DNA of 64,000 bases from Actinotignum schaalii_C (GTDB taxonomy: Bacteria > Actinomycetota > Actinomycetes > Actinomycetales > Actinomycetaceae), in the NCBI RefSeq assembly GCF_034119425.1, contig NZ_JAWUEL010000007.1:21326-85325 (forward strand), read 5' to 3'. Shown here piece after piece: positions 56,976 through 64,000 of this stretch; positions within the stretch are counted from its first letter, which is position 1; every line of letters begins with the position of its first letter. The position numbers were made by a program, and so were the translations under genes. The notes below the pieces were generated by a model. The model searched no databases, had not been told where the DNA came from, and was given only the letters and a program-made list of their open reading frames with translations.

Positions 56976-59672
56976 CTAATGATCGCGCCGGGAGCGCCGG
57001 ATAACAAGTACCAGGCCCATGCTCAGCAATGCGAGGGCAGCACACCCGCCAGCGGCACCGGATGCGCCGGTGGGTACCAGCCGCTTCTCACCAGCCGGGT
57101 TGTCGGGAGTAGGAGTTGGCGTCGGGCTAGTGCTCGGCCTTGGCGGGGCAGGTGGCGTTGAAGTTTCGCTGGGCGTCGGCGTAGGCGTTGTGCTTTCGCT
57201 TGGGGTCGGCGTAGGTGCCGGAGTTTCGCTCGGCGTCGGTTCCGGCGTGGGCGTCCCGCTGGGCGTGGGAGTAGGAGTAGTCGTCGGAGTTGCCGTAGGT
57301 GTCGGCGTGGGTTCCGGGGTCACCGGAGGTACCGGTGGTACGGGAGGTGTGGGTGGCACATACACGTTCGTGAATTCAACGACCCGCGCATGCGGATGCG
57401 CGCCGGCGCTCTCCTTGCGCTCCACCCGGAAATGTCCGGCCAGACCCTCGGGGAGTTTCTCCGTCACCCGATAGGTCAGCGCGGTGCGCTCGGCCGGAGT
57501 TTTGGCTAGTTCCTCAGGCGTATACATCGGCAGTTTCTCCAGCTCAAACTGGAAATTCTTGCCCTCGCCACGCACCAGACTCGTGGCTTTGAGATAGGTG
57601 CGCGCCGGAACCGTGGCGATTTTCGTTTCGCCCTGCCAGCTTTCCACCTCGAAATTATCGAGATACGTATCCGGATCCACCCCGGCAATGAGATCCCCGC
57701 CGCCGGTCCACTGCTTCTTCACCAGCAAATCCAGGAAGGGCACGATCTCTACCTCATCGCCCGGGATGATATTGCGCAGCGGCGTCGTACCAAATTCGCG
57801 CACCTGCGCACGGAAGGTGACCTCCACGTTTTTCTCGGGCCGGTACGCAATCGGCGTAGTGAAATCAAAATTTGCCACGTGCGCGGCATCGTGATCTTCC
57901 AGAATCACCCGGCGAGTTTCCGGATCGTAACGCACCGCGTAATTCACGGTTGCCTTCCCGTCTTCGCGGACCTTCGCGCTGCCTTCCACGTAAGTGAGGC
58001 GTTCGTCCAGCTCATCGACCAGGGTCACGTTATTTTTCATGCCAATATCGACGTACTTACCGTATTTCATAATGAGCCGATGATCGCCGGGGATCTTCCC
58101 CGCAATCTTAAATTCGACGGTGTCCCCGATACCAGCGTGGCTGCGCTTCACTTCAGCTTGCGGCTGCTGCACAATTGTTTTGGTGAACGACGGCGCCTTG
58201 GGAATAAACATGCGCAAGGGAGTTTTGAATCCGAGGAGCGCCGTGGCCTCCGGGGTGTTATCGAAGCGGGCATCGCTACCGCCGTCAGGATTAATCCAGG
58301 TTTCCGCATCCGGGCTGGTGCTCGTCAAGCCGAGCACCTGCAAGCGGCCTGCTTCCGTGAGCCGGAAATGCTGCGCACGCTCCAGGTCAAAACCGCTCTT
58401 AAAACGTTCCGGTGCGCTCATAATACGCACCCGGTATTCCCCGGGCAGCACCTTGGTGAAGAGGTAACGCGGCGCCATGTCCGGTTCTTCAACTGACGTA
58501 TCAACTAGCTCACCAGCCATGTTATACAGACCGAGTTCAAAGCCGGACTTCGCGTGGCGCACCCCGAAATTACCGAAAGTAACGCCCTCGATATCCGAAA
58601 CCGTGAAGTACACCCGCTTGCCCAGGGTGACCCGCAAGGTGGAGGTAGTCGGATCGAAACTCTGCTTCGCTATCGAGTAGTAGGGATAAGACTCCGGGAG
58701 CTCGGGCAGCGAGAGCCGCGCGCCTTCCGGGATATTCGGTACCGTGATATCCGTGGTGAAATCACCGCGGCCCGCGGGAATTGCGAGCTGCGGGGCAGCA
58801 TTCGGATTGGCCCGGCCATTCACCTCAAATGCCCAGCGGGCGTTTTTCCCGAGCACGTCAAAGGGGCGCTCAATAACCACGTGGAAGGTGGCGGTGCTCA
58901 GCTTCACTTCCCGCACACGCACCGTGAATTCTCCGGTATCACTGGATTCCACCGCGGTCACTTCATAGGTTTTTTCGGTGCCGCCATCACGAACCGTGAG
59001 CGGATCCATCGGTTTATTCGGATCCGGGCGCAGCGGGGGCGTGGTGAATTGGCCAGCGTCGTCGTATACAACGTTTTGCGTGAAATAGAAGCCCTGCGCA
59101 TCGCGCTTAACAATCTGGCTGATCGAGTGGGGCCCATCCAAGGTGGGCAGCGCGAAGCGGTCAATAGTTCCCGTTACGGGAGCGCCATTCGCGTCCACGA
59201 GGCTCACGGAAACCCGTCGTTCAATATTCTCCTTGAGCACCACGTCGACGCGAAGATCACCCGATTCGGTCTGCGTGATCGGGACCCGCACGGTGTCACT
59301 GATCGTGCGGCCGAGCCACCCACCGGGAGCACGCAAGGTGTAAGGCAGGGTTTGGCCCGCGGTGTAGCCATCCGGTTCCGCTGTGAATTCCACGTCGTAG
59401 CGGCTCAGACCATTGGCCAGGGGCGTGGTGGACTTGACGTCTTCGGGAGCGATTTCCCATTCTCCGGCGCTCCACCCGGTTCCTTCCTCAAGTTTGAGGG
59501 ATGTTATGTCCTGCCGCGTATAAATAGTGGCGTGCAAGACGAGCGCGGTGGGGGCGGGCGGAGCCGCAAGATCCGATGCCGCGGGATCAGGTTCCGCGTA
59601 GGCCTGCGGGAGCACGAGGGCGAGCACCGCGAGGAGCACTGTTATGACCAGGGGTTTCTTCTTCGAACGCAT
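56976..59672 (-). CDS. Large sortase-type surface protein with variant LVPTG signal
   Basis: 898 residues. A signal peptide (about 1-26, cleavage near AYA-EP) is followed by several beta-rich segments resembling Cna_B/SpaA-like modules (for example WTGGGDLIAGVDPDTYLDNFE near 690, shown here as a segment), then a long Pro/Thr/Ser/Glu tandem region (about 780-860). The C-terminus is a wall-sorting signal: LVPTG at 865-869, a hydrophobic helix and RRSRRDH. The motif departs from LPxTG and LAxTG. It is likely an adhesin or cell-surface glycan-binding protein. No sortase gene is present in the window. Confidence 0.83.
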   Translation of the reverse strand: MRSKKKPLVITVLLAVLALVLPQAYAEPDPAASDLAAPPAPTALVLHATIYTRQDITSLKLEEGTGWSAGEWEIAPEDVKSTTPLANGLSRYDVEFTAEPDGYTAGQTLPYTLRAPGGWLGRTISDTVRVPITQTESGDLRVDVVLKENIERRVSVSLVDANGAPVTGTIDRFALPTLDGPHSISQIVKRDAQGFYFTQNVVYDDAGQFTTPPLRPDPNKPMDPLTVRDGGTEKTYEVTAVESSDTGEFTVRVREVKLSTATFHVVIERPFDVLGKNARWAFEVNGRANPNAAPQLAIPAGRGDFTTDITVPNIPEGARLSLPELPESYPYYSIAKQSFDPTTSTLRVTLGKRVYFTVSDIEGVTFGNFGVRHAKSGFELGLYNMAGELVDTSVEEPDMAPRYLFTKVLPGEYRVRIMSAPERFKSGFDLERAQHFRLTEAGRLQVLGLTSTSPDAETWINPDGGSDARFDNTPEATALLGFKTPLRMFIPKAPSFTKTIVQQPQAEVKRSHAGIGDTVEFKIAGKIPGDHRLIMKYGKYVDIGMKNNVTLVDELDERLTYVEGSAKVREDGKATVNYAVRYDPETRRVILEDHDAAHVANFDFTTPIAYRPEKNVEVTFRAQVREFGTTPLRNIIPGDEVEIVPFLDLLVKKQWTGGGDLIAGVDPDTYLDNFEVESWQGETKIATVPARTYLKATSLVRGEGKNFQFELEKLPMYTPEELAKTPAERTALTYRVTEKLPEGLAGHFRVERKESAGAHPHARVVEFTNVYVPPTPPVPPVPPVTPEPTPTPTATPTTTPTPTPSGTPTPEPTPSETPAPTPTPSESTTPTPTPSETSTPPAPPRPSTSPTPTPTPDNPAGEKRLVPTGASGAAGGCAALALLSMGLVLVIRRSRRDH

Positions 59673-59796
59673 ATTTGTTCCAGACAGCGCAGTCGGTATA
59701 GGGAATGCCTATAGGGAAATTATCTAAGAAAATGCTAGCACTCGGCCGGTAATTAGATTCAGGAATTAAGGCGCTTCGTGCCCCACAATATCCCGC

Positions 59797-59836
59797 TATA
59801 ATCATGACCGTCCGTGCGGTGGCAGAGCCGGACACC
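59797..59836 (+). promoter_or_regulatory. Promoter and possible pseudoknotted leader of the queuosine-salvage genes
   Basis: TATAAT (59797-59802) predicts transcription start near 59809. The first bases can form GTCCG (59810-59814) with CGGAC (59829-59833), and the loop GGTG (59818-59821) with CACC (59833-59836), an H-type pseudoknot arrangement sharing one base. PreQ1 riboswitches are also small pseudoknots, but the known consensus sequences are not matched. Confidence 0.3.
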
Positions 59837-59873
59837 ATAACCATAATTTCTTGATATGCATGGAAAGGTCACG

Positions 59874-60593
59874 ATGAGCTCGCAGTCCACCGCGCCGCAC
59901 GGCGCCAGCACGCACCCAACTACTCCCCGCTTCGCGGATGTCGCCCGCTCTCACCTCTTCGTGTACGTGGCGGTTTTCTTTGTCTCCTTCCTCCTCATTT
60001 CCAATATCGGCGCCACGAAGCTCATCACCCTGAATATTGGCGGTCTTGATCTGTATTTCGACGGCGGCGCGATGCTCTTCCCGCTCACCTACATCATCGG
60101 TGACCTTCTTTCCGAGGTCTACGGTTTCAAAGTCGCCTCCCGCACCATCATCCTTGCTTTCGGGGTGCAGATCCTGGCCTCCTGCTGTTTCTGGCTGGTG
60201 CAGATCGCCCCGCCCGCCCCGGATTACGCCAATCAGGAAGCATTCGAAGCTGTGCTCGGCGTGGTGCCGCGCTTCGTAGCGGCCTCCGTTTTCGGATTCC
60301 TCTTCGGGCAGCTCTCCAATTCCTACGTGCTGGTCTGGATCAAGCGCCGCTTCGGGGAACGTGCCCTGTGGGTGCGTCTCATTTCCTCCACCATCGTGGG
60401 CGAATTGCTGGACACGATTATTTTCTGCTTCGTGGCCTGGGGTGCGGATATCGCGGCCGGCAATGTCGAATTCTGGTCCATCGTCAACCTCTCCCTGGTG
60501 GGCTGGCTTTATAAAGTCGGTATCGAAGTGGCGTTCCTCCCCCTGACCTACGCCGTGGTTGGTGTGGTCAAACGCCACGAAGGCTTACGATAG
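59874..60593 (+). CDS. yhhQ: Queuosine precursor transporter (YhhQ family)
   Basis: 239 residues with about six membrane segments. The YhhQ/VUT signature is seen in VSFLLISNIGATKLI, YIIGDLLSEVYGFK and RLISSTIVGELLDTIIF, then KVGIEVAFLPLTY. The protein imports queuosine precursors (preQ0, preQ1 or queuine). The start at 59874 (MSSQST) has GGAAAGGT upstream, better than the in-frame ATG at 59856. It is directly followed by tgt, so the two form a queuosine-salvage operon. Confidence 0.9.
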   Translation: MSSQSTAPHGASTHPTTPRFADVARSHLFVYVAVFFVSFLLISNIGATKLITLNIGGLDLYFDGGAMLFPLTYIIGDLLSEVYGFKVASRTIILAFGVQILASCCFWLVQIAPPAPDYANQEAFEAVLGVVPRFVAASVFGFLFGQLSNSYVLVWIKRRFGERALWVRLISSTIVGELLDTIIFCFVAWGADIAAGNVEFWSIVNLSLVGWLYKVGIEVAFLPLTYAVVGVVKRHEGLR

Positions 60594-60670
60594 GCAGCGG
60601 GCCGGTCGCGGCGTCGTCGTACCGAAAAAGGCCACACACAACAACCGCACCGCAACAGAAAGGTGAGAGC

Positions 60671-61936
60671 GTGACAACAGGATTTACGATCGGGACGCGC
60701 CTGGACGCGCGCGTGGGGGACCTCACCGGGCGGCCGCTGGGGCGCACCGGCGTTATCCACACCCCGCATGGCGATATCGCCACCCCGGCGTTCATTCCCG
60801 TCGGCACGAAAGCCACCGTCAAAACGCTCACGCCGGAGCAGGTGCGCGGTATCGGCGCGCAGGCGGTGCTCGCGAACGCCTACCACCTCTACCTGCAGCC
60901 CGGCCCGGAGATCCTGGACGCCGCCGGTGGGCTGGCCGCTTTCATGAACTGGAACGGGCCGACCTACACGGATTCGGGCGGGTTCCAGGTGCTCTCGCTC
61001 GGCTCCGGCTTCAAGAAAGTGCTCACCAACGAGTACGCCGGGAAAAATGCCGGGCGCGCGGATACCGAACTCGCGCGCGATAAAGAGCGCCTCGCGAATG
61101 TGGACGACGACGGCGTATGGTTCCGTTCCCACCTCAACGGCTCACGCCACCGCTTCACCCCGGAGGTGTCCATGGGGATTCAGCACCGGCTCGGTGCCGA
61201 TATTATGTTCGCTTTCGACGAGCTCACCACCCTCCTCAACTCCCGGGCCTACCAGGAAAAAAGCCTGGAACGCACCCGCCGCTGGGCCGAGCGCTGCCTG
61301 GCCGAACACCGCCGCCTCACCATCGAACGCGCGGACAAGCCCTACCAGCAGCTTTTCGGCGTGATCCAGGGCGCACAATACGAAGACCTGCGCCGCAAAG
61401 CCGCCCGCGACCTCGGTTCCATGTGCGTGGACGGGCAGGAATTTGACGGTTTCGGAATCGGCGGGGCCTTAGAAAAGGAGAAGCTCGGAACCATCTGCGC
61501 GTGGGTGAGCGAGGAACTCCCGGAAACGAAAGCCCGCCACCTCCTCGGGATTTCCGAACCGGATGATTTCTTTGCCGCTATTGAAGCCGGCGCGGATACT
61601 TTCGATTGCGTCAACCCTTCCCGGGTGGCGCGCAATGCCGCGATTTACTCCCCGGACGGTCGCTTCAACGTGACCCGCGCCCAGTTCCGCACCGATTTCG
61701 GGCCGCTGGTGCCCGAGTGCGAGTGCTACACCTGCCAGAACTATTCACGCGCCTACCTCAATCACCTTTTCAAGGCGAAAGAAGCGCTGGCGGCCACGCT
61801 TGCCACCATCCACAATGAGTACTTCACGGTGCACCTCGTGGACACCATCCGCGCGGCCATCGAATCCGGGGATTACGCGGCCTGCAAAGAAGAAACGCTC
61901 GGGCGTTTTTACCGCGGCCAGTGGGGGCGCGCCTAA
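60671..61936 (+). CDS. tgt: Queuine tRNA-ribosyltransferase
   Basis: 421 residues, GTG start after AAAGGTGAGAG. It exchanges guanine 34 in GUN anticodon tRNAs for a queuosine precursor base. Landmarks: YTDSGGFQVLSLG (substrate-binding Asp), GVIQGAQYEDLR, FDGFGIGGALEKE, the nucleophile Asp in DTFDCVNPSRVARNA and the zinc set CECYTCQNYSRAYLNH. No preQ1 biosynthesis genes (queC, D, E, F) or queA/queG are in the window, so the base may be imported by the upstream YhhQ. Confidence 0.96.
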   Translation: MTTGFTIGTRLDARVGDLTGRPLGRTGVIHTPHGDIATPAFIPVGTKATVKTLTPEQVRGIGAQAVLANAYHLYLQPGPEILDAAGGLAAFMNWNGPTYTDSGGFQVLSLGSGFKKVLTNEYAGKNAGRADTELARDKERLANVDDDGVWFRSHLNGSRHRFTPEVSMGIQHRLGADIMFAFDELTTLLNSRAYQEKSLERTRRWAERCLAEHRRLTIERADKPYQQLFGVIQGAQYEDLRRKAARDLGSMCVDGQEFDGFGIGGALEKEKLGTICAWVSEELPETKARHLLGISEPDDFFAAIEAGADTFDCVNPSRVARNAAIYSPDGRFNVTRAQFRTDFGPLVPECECYTCQNYSRAYLNHLFKAKEALAATLATIHNEYFTVHLVDTIRAAIESGDYAACKEETLGRFYRGQWGRA

Positions 61937-61945
61937 CTGGCGCGC

Positions 61946-63406
61946 CTAAAACGCGCGGTGCGCCGCCTCGCTCAGCTCCCGGAAGGTCTCCGGATCGGGG
62001 AATCCGGACACTTCGTAGCGCGGCGGCCACACGTTCTCGAGCGGCTTGAAGCCCTCGGGCCACACATCGCGCGCCACATCCAGGCGAATGGTGATATTGG
62101 CGGCTTCGGGATCGGCGTCGTCAAGGTAATTAATGAAATCTGCCACCGCCGGGATGGATCCGTAGTGATCCGAGCGGCGCCACTGCGTCAGGCTCACCGC
62201 GCCTTCGTCCAGGTCATGCACTTCGTAGAGCGCCACGTGGCCCATCTCCTCGGGCCAGCGCGAGAGGAATTCCTGCTGGTGATCGTACATGCGCCCGCGG
62301 AAGGTGGAGCGCAGATTCGCCAGCGGCGCGTAGGCCGGGTGATCCGGCATAGGAATCCATTCCATCCAGCCGTCCGCGGCCACGGTGTGGGGGAGCGGGT
62401 AGATCGCGTCGTCGATATCGTAATCCTGGCGCAAACGGTTGAAGAGCGCGGGAAGCTCAGGATCATCAGCCAGCACCACGAACAGCCGCGACCGTGAAGC
62501 CGGCACAAAAAGCGGCAGCGAGCCGTGATATTGCTTGCTGATGGAGTACGCCACCTGCTGGACAAGATCCACATCCGCGAACCACGAACTCTGGTAGTTA
62601 TTTGGTGCGGTGAAGGCCAGCACCCGCGCGCCCGCGTAGAGCATGACGGCCAGCTCCAGAGCCGCGTAGCCCGATTGCGCGTTCAGGCCGCGCAGCGATT
62701 CCACAGCGTGCCCGAAGAGCGGACCCACATCATCCGTTCCCGGAATCAGATCCAGGTCCGAGAAATACAGCGGAATGATGTTATCCGGAGTATCGCGCGC
62801 CAGGCCCACGCCCACGAAATCCGTGAGCGGCAGGTAGATGAAGGAATCATCCTCGCGCCGGTTGACGCGCGTGAAATAGTCCGCGGCGCGCACAATCGGC
62901 ATAATCGGCCCCTCGGTGTCATCTTGTTCGTCCGAGAGCTCAGCGAGTGCGGGATCGTGGTGCGGGAAGCCGGGGTCGCTCGGATCCATGGTCCCGAAGA
63001 ATTGCGCGAAGATATCCCGCCAGGACAGGTTTTTCTGGCCGCGGCCCGGAGGCGTACCGGGCATTTCGGGCGCGTTGCTTCCCGTTGGCGCGCCGGTTCC
63101 GGTAGCGCTTGCGCTGCTTTCCGCTCCGTTGTGGGGCGACGCCGCTCCCGGCTGGGTGGACCCGGCCGCGCCCTCGGTAACCTGCGGGGTGGTGGCCCCG
63201 GATACGCCGATAGTAATGAGGCGGTTGAGAAGTTCGCGCCGGCGTTCTTCGGGAGCATCCGGATCGATCATCTCAAAGGGGCGGAAGCGGAACGTGCGTC
63301 CGTCCGGGAGCAGAACATCCAGCCAGGGCCCGTCGGAATTAACCAGCGCGCCGTCAAGTTCAGGGTGAGCGGTGGCGACCTCGAGGGCCCAATTCATGAG
63401 CGACAT
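61946..63406 (-). CDS. Conserved actinobacterial hypothetical protein
   Basis: 486 residues, soluble. The N-terminal 65 residues (VATAHPELDGALVNSDGP, FRFRPFEMIDPDAPEERRRE) form one small domain. A Gly/Ala/Ser/Thr linker (about 70-125) follows, then a large domain of about 340 residues (IMPIVRAADYF, SFIYLPLTDFVGVGLARDT, RLFVVLADDPELPALFNRL). No catalytic motif or known domain is recognised. The start at 63406 is supported by CAGAAT ending 6 nt upstream; ATG 63397 is the alternative if the GAGGT there acts as a ribosome site. The gene converges on tgt with a 9-bp gap. Confidence 0.78.
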   Translation of the reverse strand: MSLMNWALEVATAHPELDGALVNSDGPWLDVLLPDGRTFRFRPFEMIDPDAPEERRRELLNRLITIGVSGATTPQVTEGAAGSTQPGAASPHNGAESSASATGTGAPTGSNAPEMPGTPPGRGQKNLSWRDIFAQFFGTMDPSDPGFPHHDPALAELSDEQDDTEGPIMPIVRAADYFTRVNRREDDSFIYLPLTDFVGVGLARDTPDNIIPLYFSDLDLIPGTDDVGPLFGHAVESLRGLNAQSGYAALELAVMLYAGARVLAFTAPNNYQSSWFADVDLVQQVAYSISKQYHGSLPLFVPASRSRLFVVLADDPELPALFNRLRQDYDIDDAIYPLPHTVAADGWMEWIPMPDHPAYAPLANLRSTFRGRMYDHQQEFLSRWPEEMGHVALYEVHDLDEGAVSLTQWRRSDHYGSIPAVADFINYLDDADPEAANITIRLDVARDVWPEGFKPLENVWPPRYEVSGFPDPETFRELSEAAHRAF

Positions 63407-63412
63407 ACCTCT

Positions 63413-63418
63413 ATTCTG
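63413..63418 (-). promoter_or_regulatory. Leaderless-type -10 hexamer
   Basis: CAGAAT on the minus strand ends 6 nt before the ATG at 63406. Confidence 0.35.
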
Positions 63419-63502
63419 GCAGAAAGTGGCGCAGGCCGCTTGCCGGGCGCGGTATCCTTGCAAGCAGAGATGTGACTCATGGAACCAGGTCGAGGAGGAG
63501 CC

Positions 63503-64000
63503 ATGCCGTCCTATTCTTATCCCGGTGATGGGCTGCTGGCCTGCGTGCCCGGCCTGGCGGTGTTCACGCCCGCGCTACCCGCGGATCCGGCCGCGGTATG
63601 GGAAACAGTGCGCGCCGGGCATGATTTCCCCACTCTTCTCACCCATCTGTGGTCCGCGCTGGGCGCGGATTTTGCGTTGTTCTATGCCGACGGCCCGCTG
63701 CTGCGGGTCGCCGCCCACGGCCTCATCGTCCGCGATGCCACCGGCCGCGCGGTAGCGGATGGCAGTAACGCCCTGACCTGGCAGGAAGCCGCCACTACCC
63801 AGGACACCACGGTCACCGTGGGAAACGTTGGCGCTGCGGGTGCGGAAAATGCTGCTCGTGGTGGGAACGGCGGCGCAGTCGGGGGCGCTGGGGCACCCGG
63901 GAACAACGGCGCAGCTCCCGCACCGGGCCCGGCCCTCCCCTTGGAACACGGCATGGCCCGCGCCGGAGGCGCTCGTATCAGCCTCAGCCCTGTCCTCGGT
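63503..64000 (+). CDS. Probable FHA-type protein, N-terminal part (runs off the window)
   Basis: An open frame of 166 codons from ATG 63503, with GAGGAGGAG upstream, reaches the right edge without a stop. It begins MPSYSYPGDGLLACVPGLAVF. The stretch LGADFALFYADGPLLRVAAHG followed by an LTWQEA block and a Gly/Ala/Pro-rich linker resembles the N-terminal domain of large actinobacterial FHA-domain proteins, but the FHA domain itself would lie outside the window. It is divergent from the preceding hypothetical gene. Confidence 0.6.
   Translation, partial: MPSYSYPGDGLLACVPGLAVFTPALPADPAAVWETVRAGHDFPTLLTHLWSALGADFALFYADGPLLRVAAHGLIVRDATGRAVADGSNALTWQEAATTQDTTVTVGNVGAAGAENAARGGNGGAVGGAGAPGNNGAAPAPGPALPLEHGMARAGGARISLSPVLG

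Noticed and set aside
59802..60578. 258-codon open frame antisense to yhhQ
   Set aside because: Hydrophilic Glu/Gly/His-rich complement of a membrane protein gene, a well-known artefact.
1..64000. tRNA or rRNA genes
   Set aside because: No cloverleaf with conserved T-loop and no rRNA signature was found on reading; a dedicated tRNA search was not possible here.

Overview
The window is high-GC chromosomal DNA from an actinobacterium, most likely of the family Actinomycetaceae; the family is inferred from gene content, and no rRNA is present to confirm it. Two syntenic blocks place it fairly close to the chromosomal origin. The first is the CCA-adding enzyme / NUDIX / DUF6049 / pseudokinase / trxB cluster, laid out as near oriC in Mycobacterium. 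The second is rpsF-ssb-rpsR-rplI next to dnaB. About a dozen genes carry a -10-like hexamer ending 6-7 nt before the start codon, which fits the leaderless transcription common in this phylum.

Layout. 0-31.6 kb is mostly housekeeping: thioredoxin reductase, a cell-envelope pseudokinase locus that lacks its usual MurJ flippase, CCA-adding enzyme, MFS and AI-2E-type membrane proteins, a class A PBP, the ribosomal/SSB operon with an S6:S18-type leader, a MATE pump, a DnaA-box-rich region in front of dnaB, small metabolic enzymes, threonine deaminase and a CYTH protein. Inside this block (25.1-26.7 kb) lies an AlbA_2/HATPase/winged-helix gene bracketed by perfect 126-bp direct repeats full of operator half-sites.

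31.6-56.8 kb is accessory and mosaic. It holds an RloA-type ATPase whose RloB partner is cut to 30 codons and replaced by a convergent NYN-domain gene with a hairpin-rich upstream region. Next is a GntR-controlled operon of DeoC, an atypical GH1 enzyme, a PfkB kinase and a lone PTS EIIC. Then come a PrrC/RloC-like AAA_13 ATPase in AT-rich DNA, a DnmA(YeeA)-YeeB-YeeC DNA-modification operon, an XRE/ImmA-IrrE regulator pair with a palindrome over its start codon, a PIN toxin flanked by duplicated antitoxins, a RelA/SpoT synthetase divergent from a Panacea (DUF4065) antitoxin-like gene, and an iteron-preceded DUF4143 ATPase. It reads as a defence/toxin-antitoxin island interrupted by one sugar operon.

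56.9-64 kb returns to core-like content: a large sortase-type surface protein, a queuosine-salvage pair (YhhQ transporter plus Tgt), a conserved actinobacterial hypothetical, and the 5' end of a probable FHA-type protein.

The strongest candidates for undescribed biology are the divergent RelA/SpoT-Panacea pair, the repeat-flanked AlbA_2 cassette, the RloA/NYN replacement locus with its structured RNA, and the DeoC-GH1-PfkB-EIIC operon. In the last, the GH1 residues that normally contact the sugar 2-OH and 3-OH are substituted, which hints at 2-deoxyglycoside use. I saw no tRNA, rRNA, CRISPR array, transposase or prophage structural gene.
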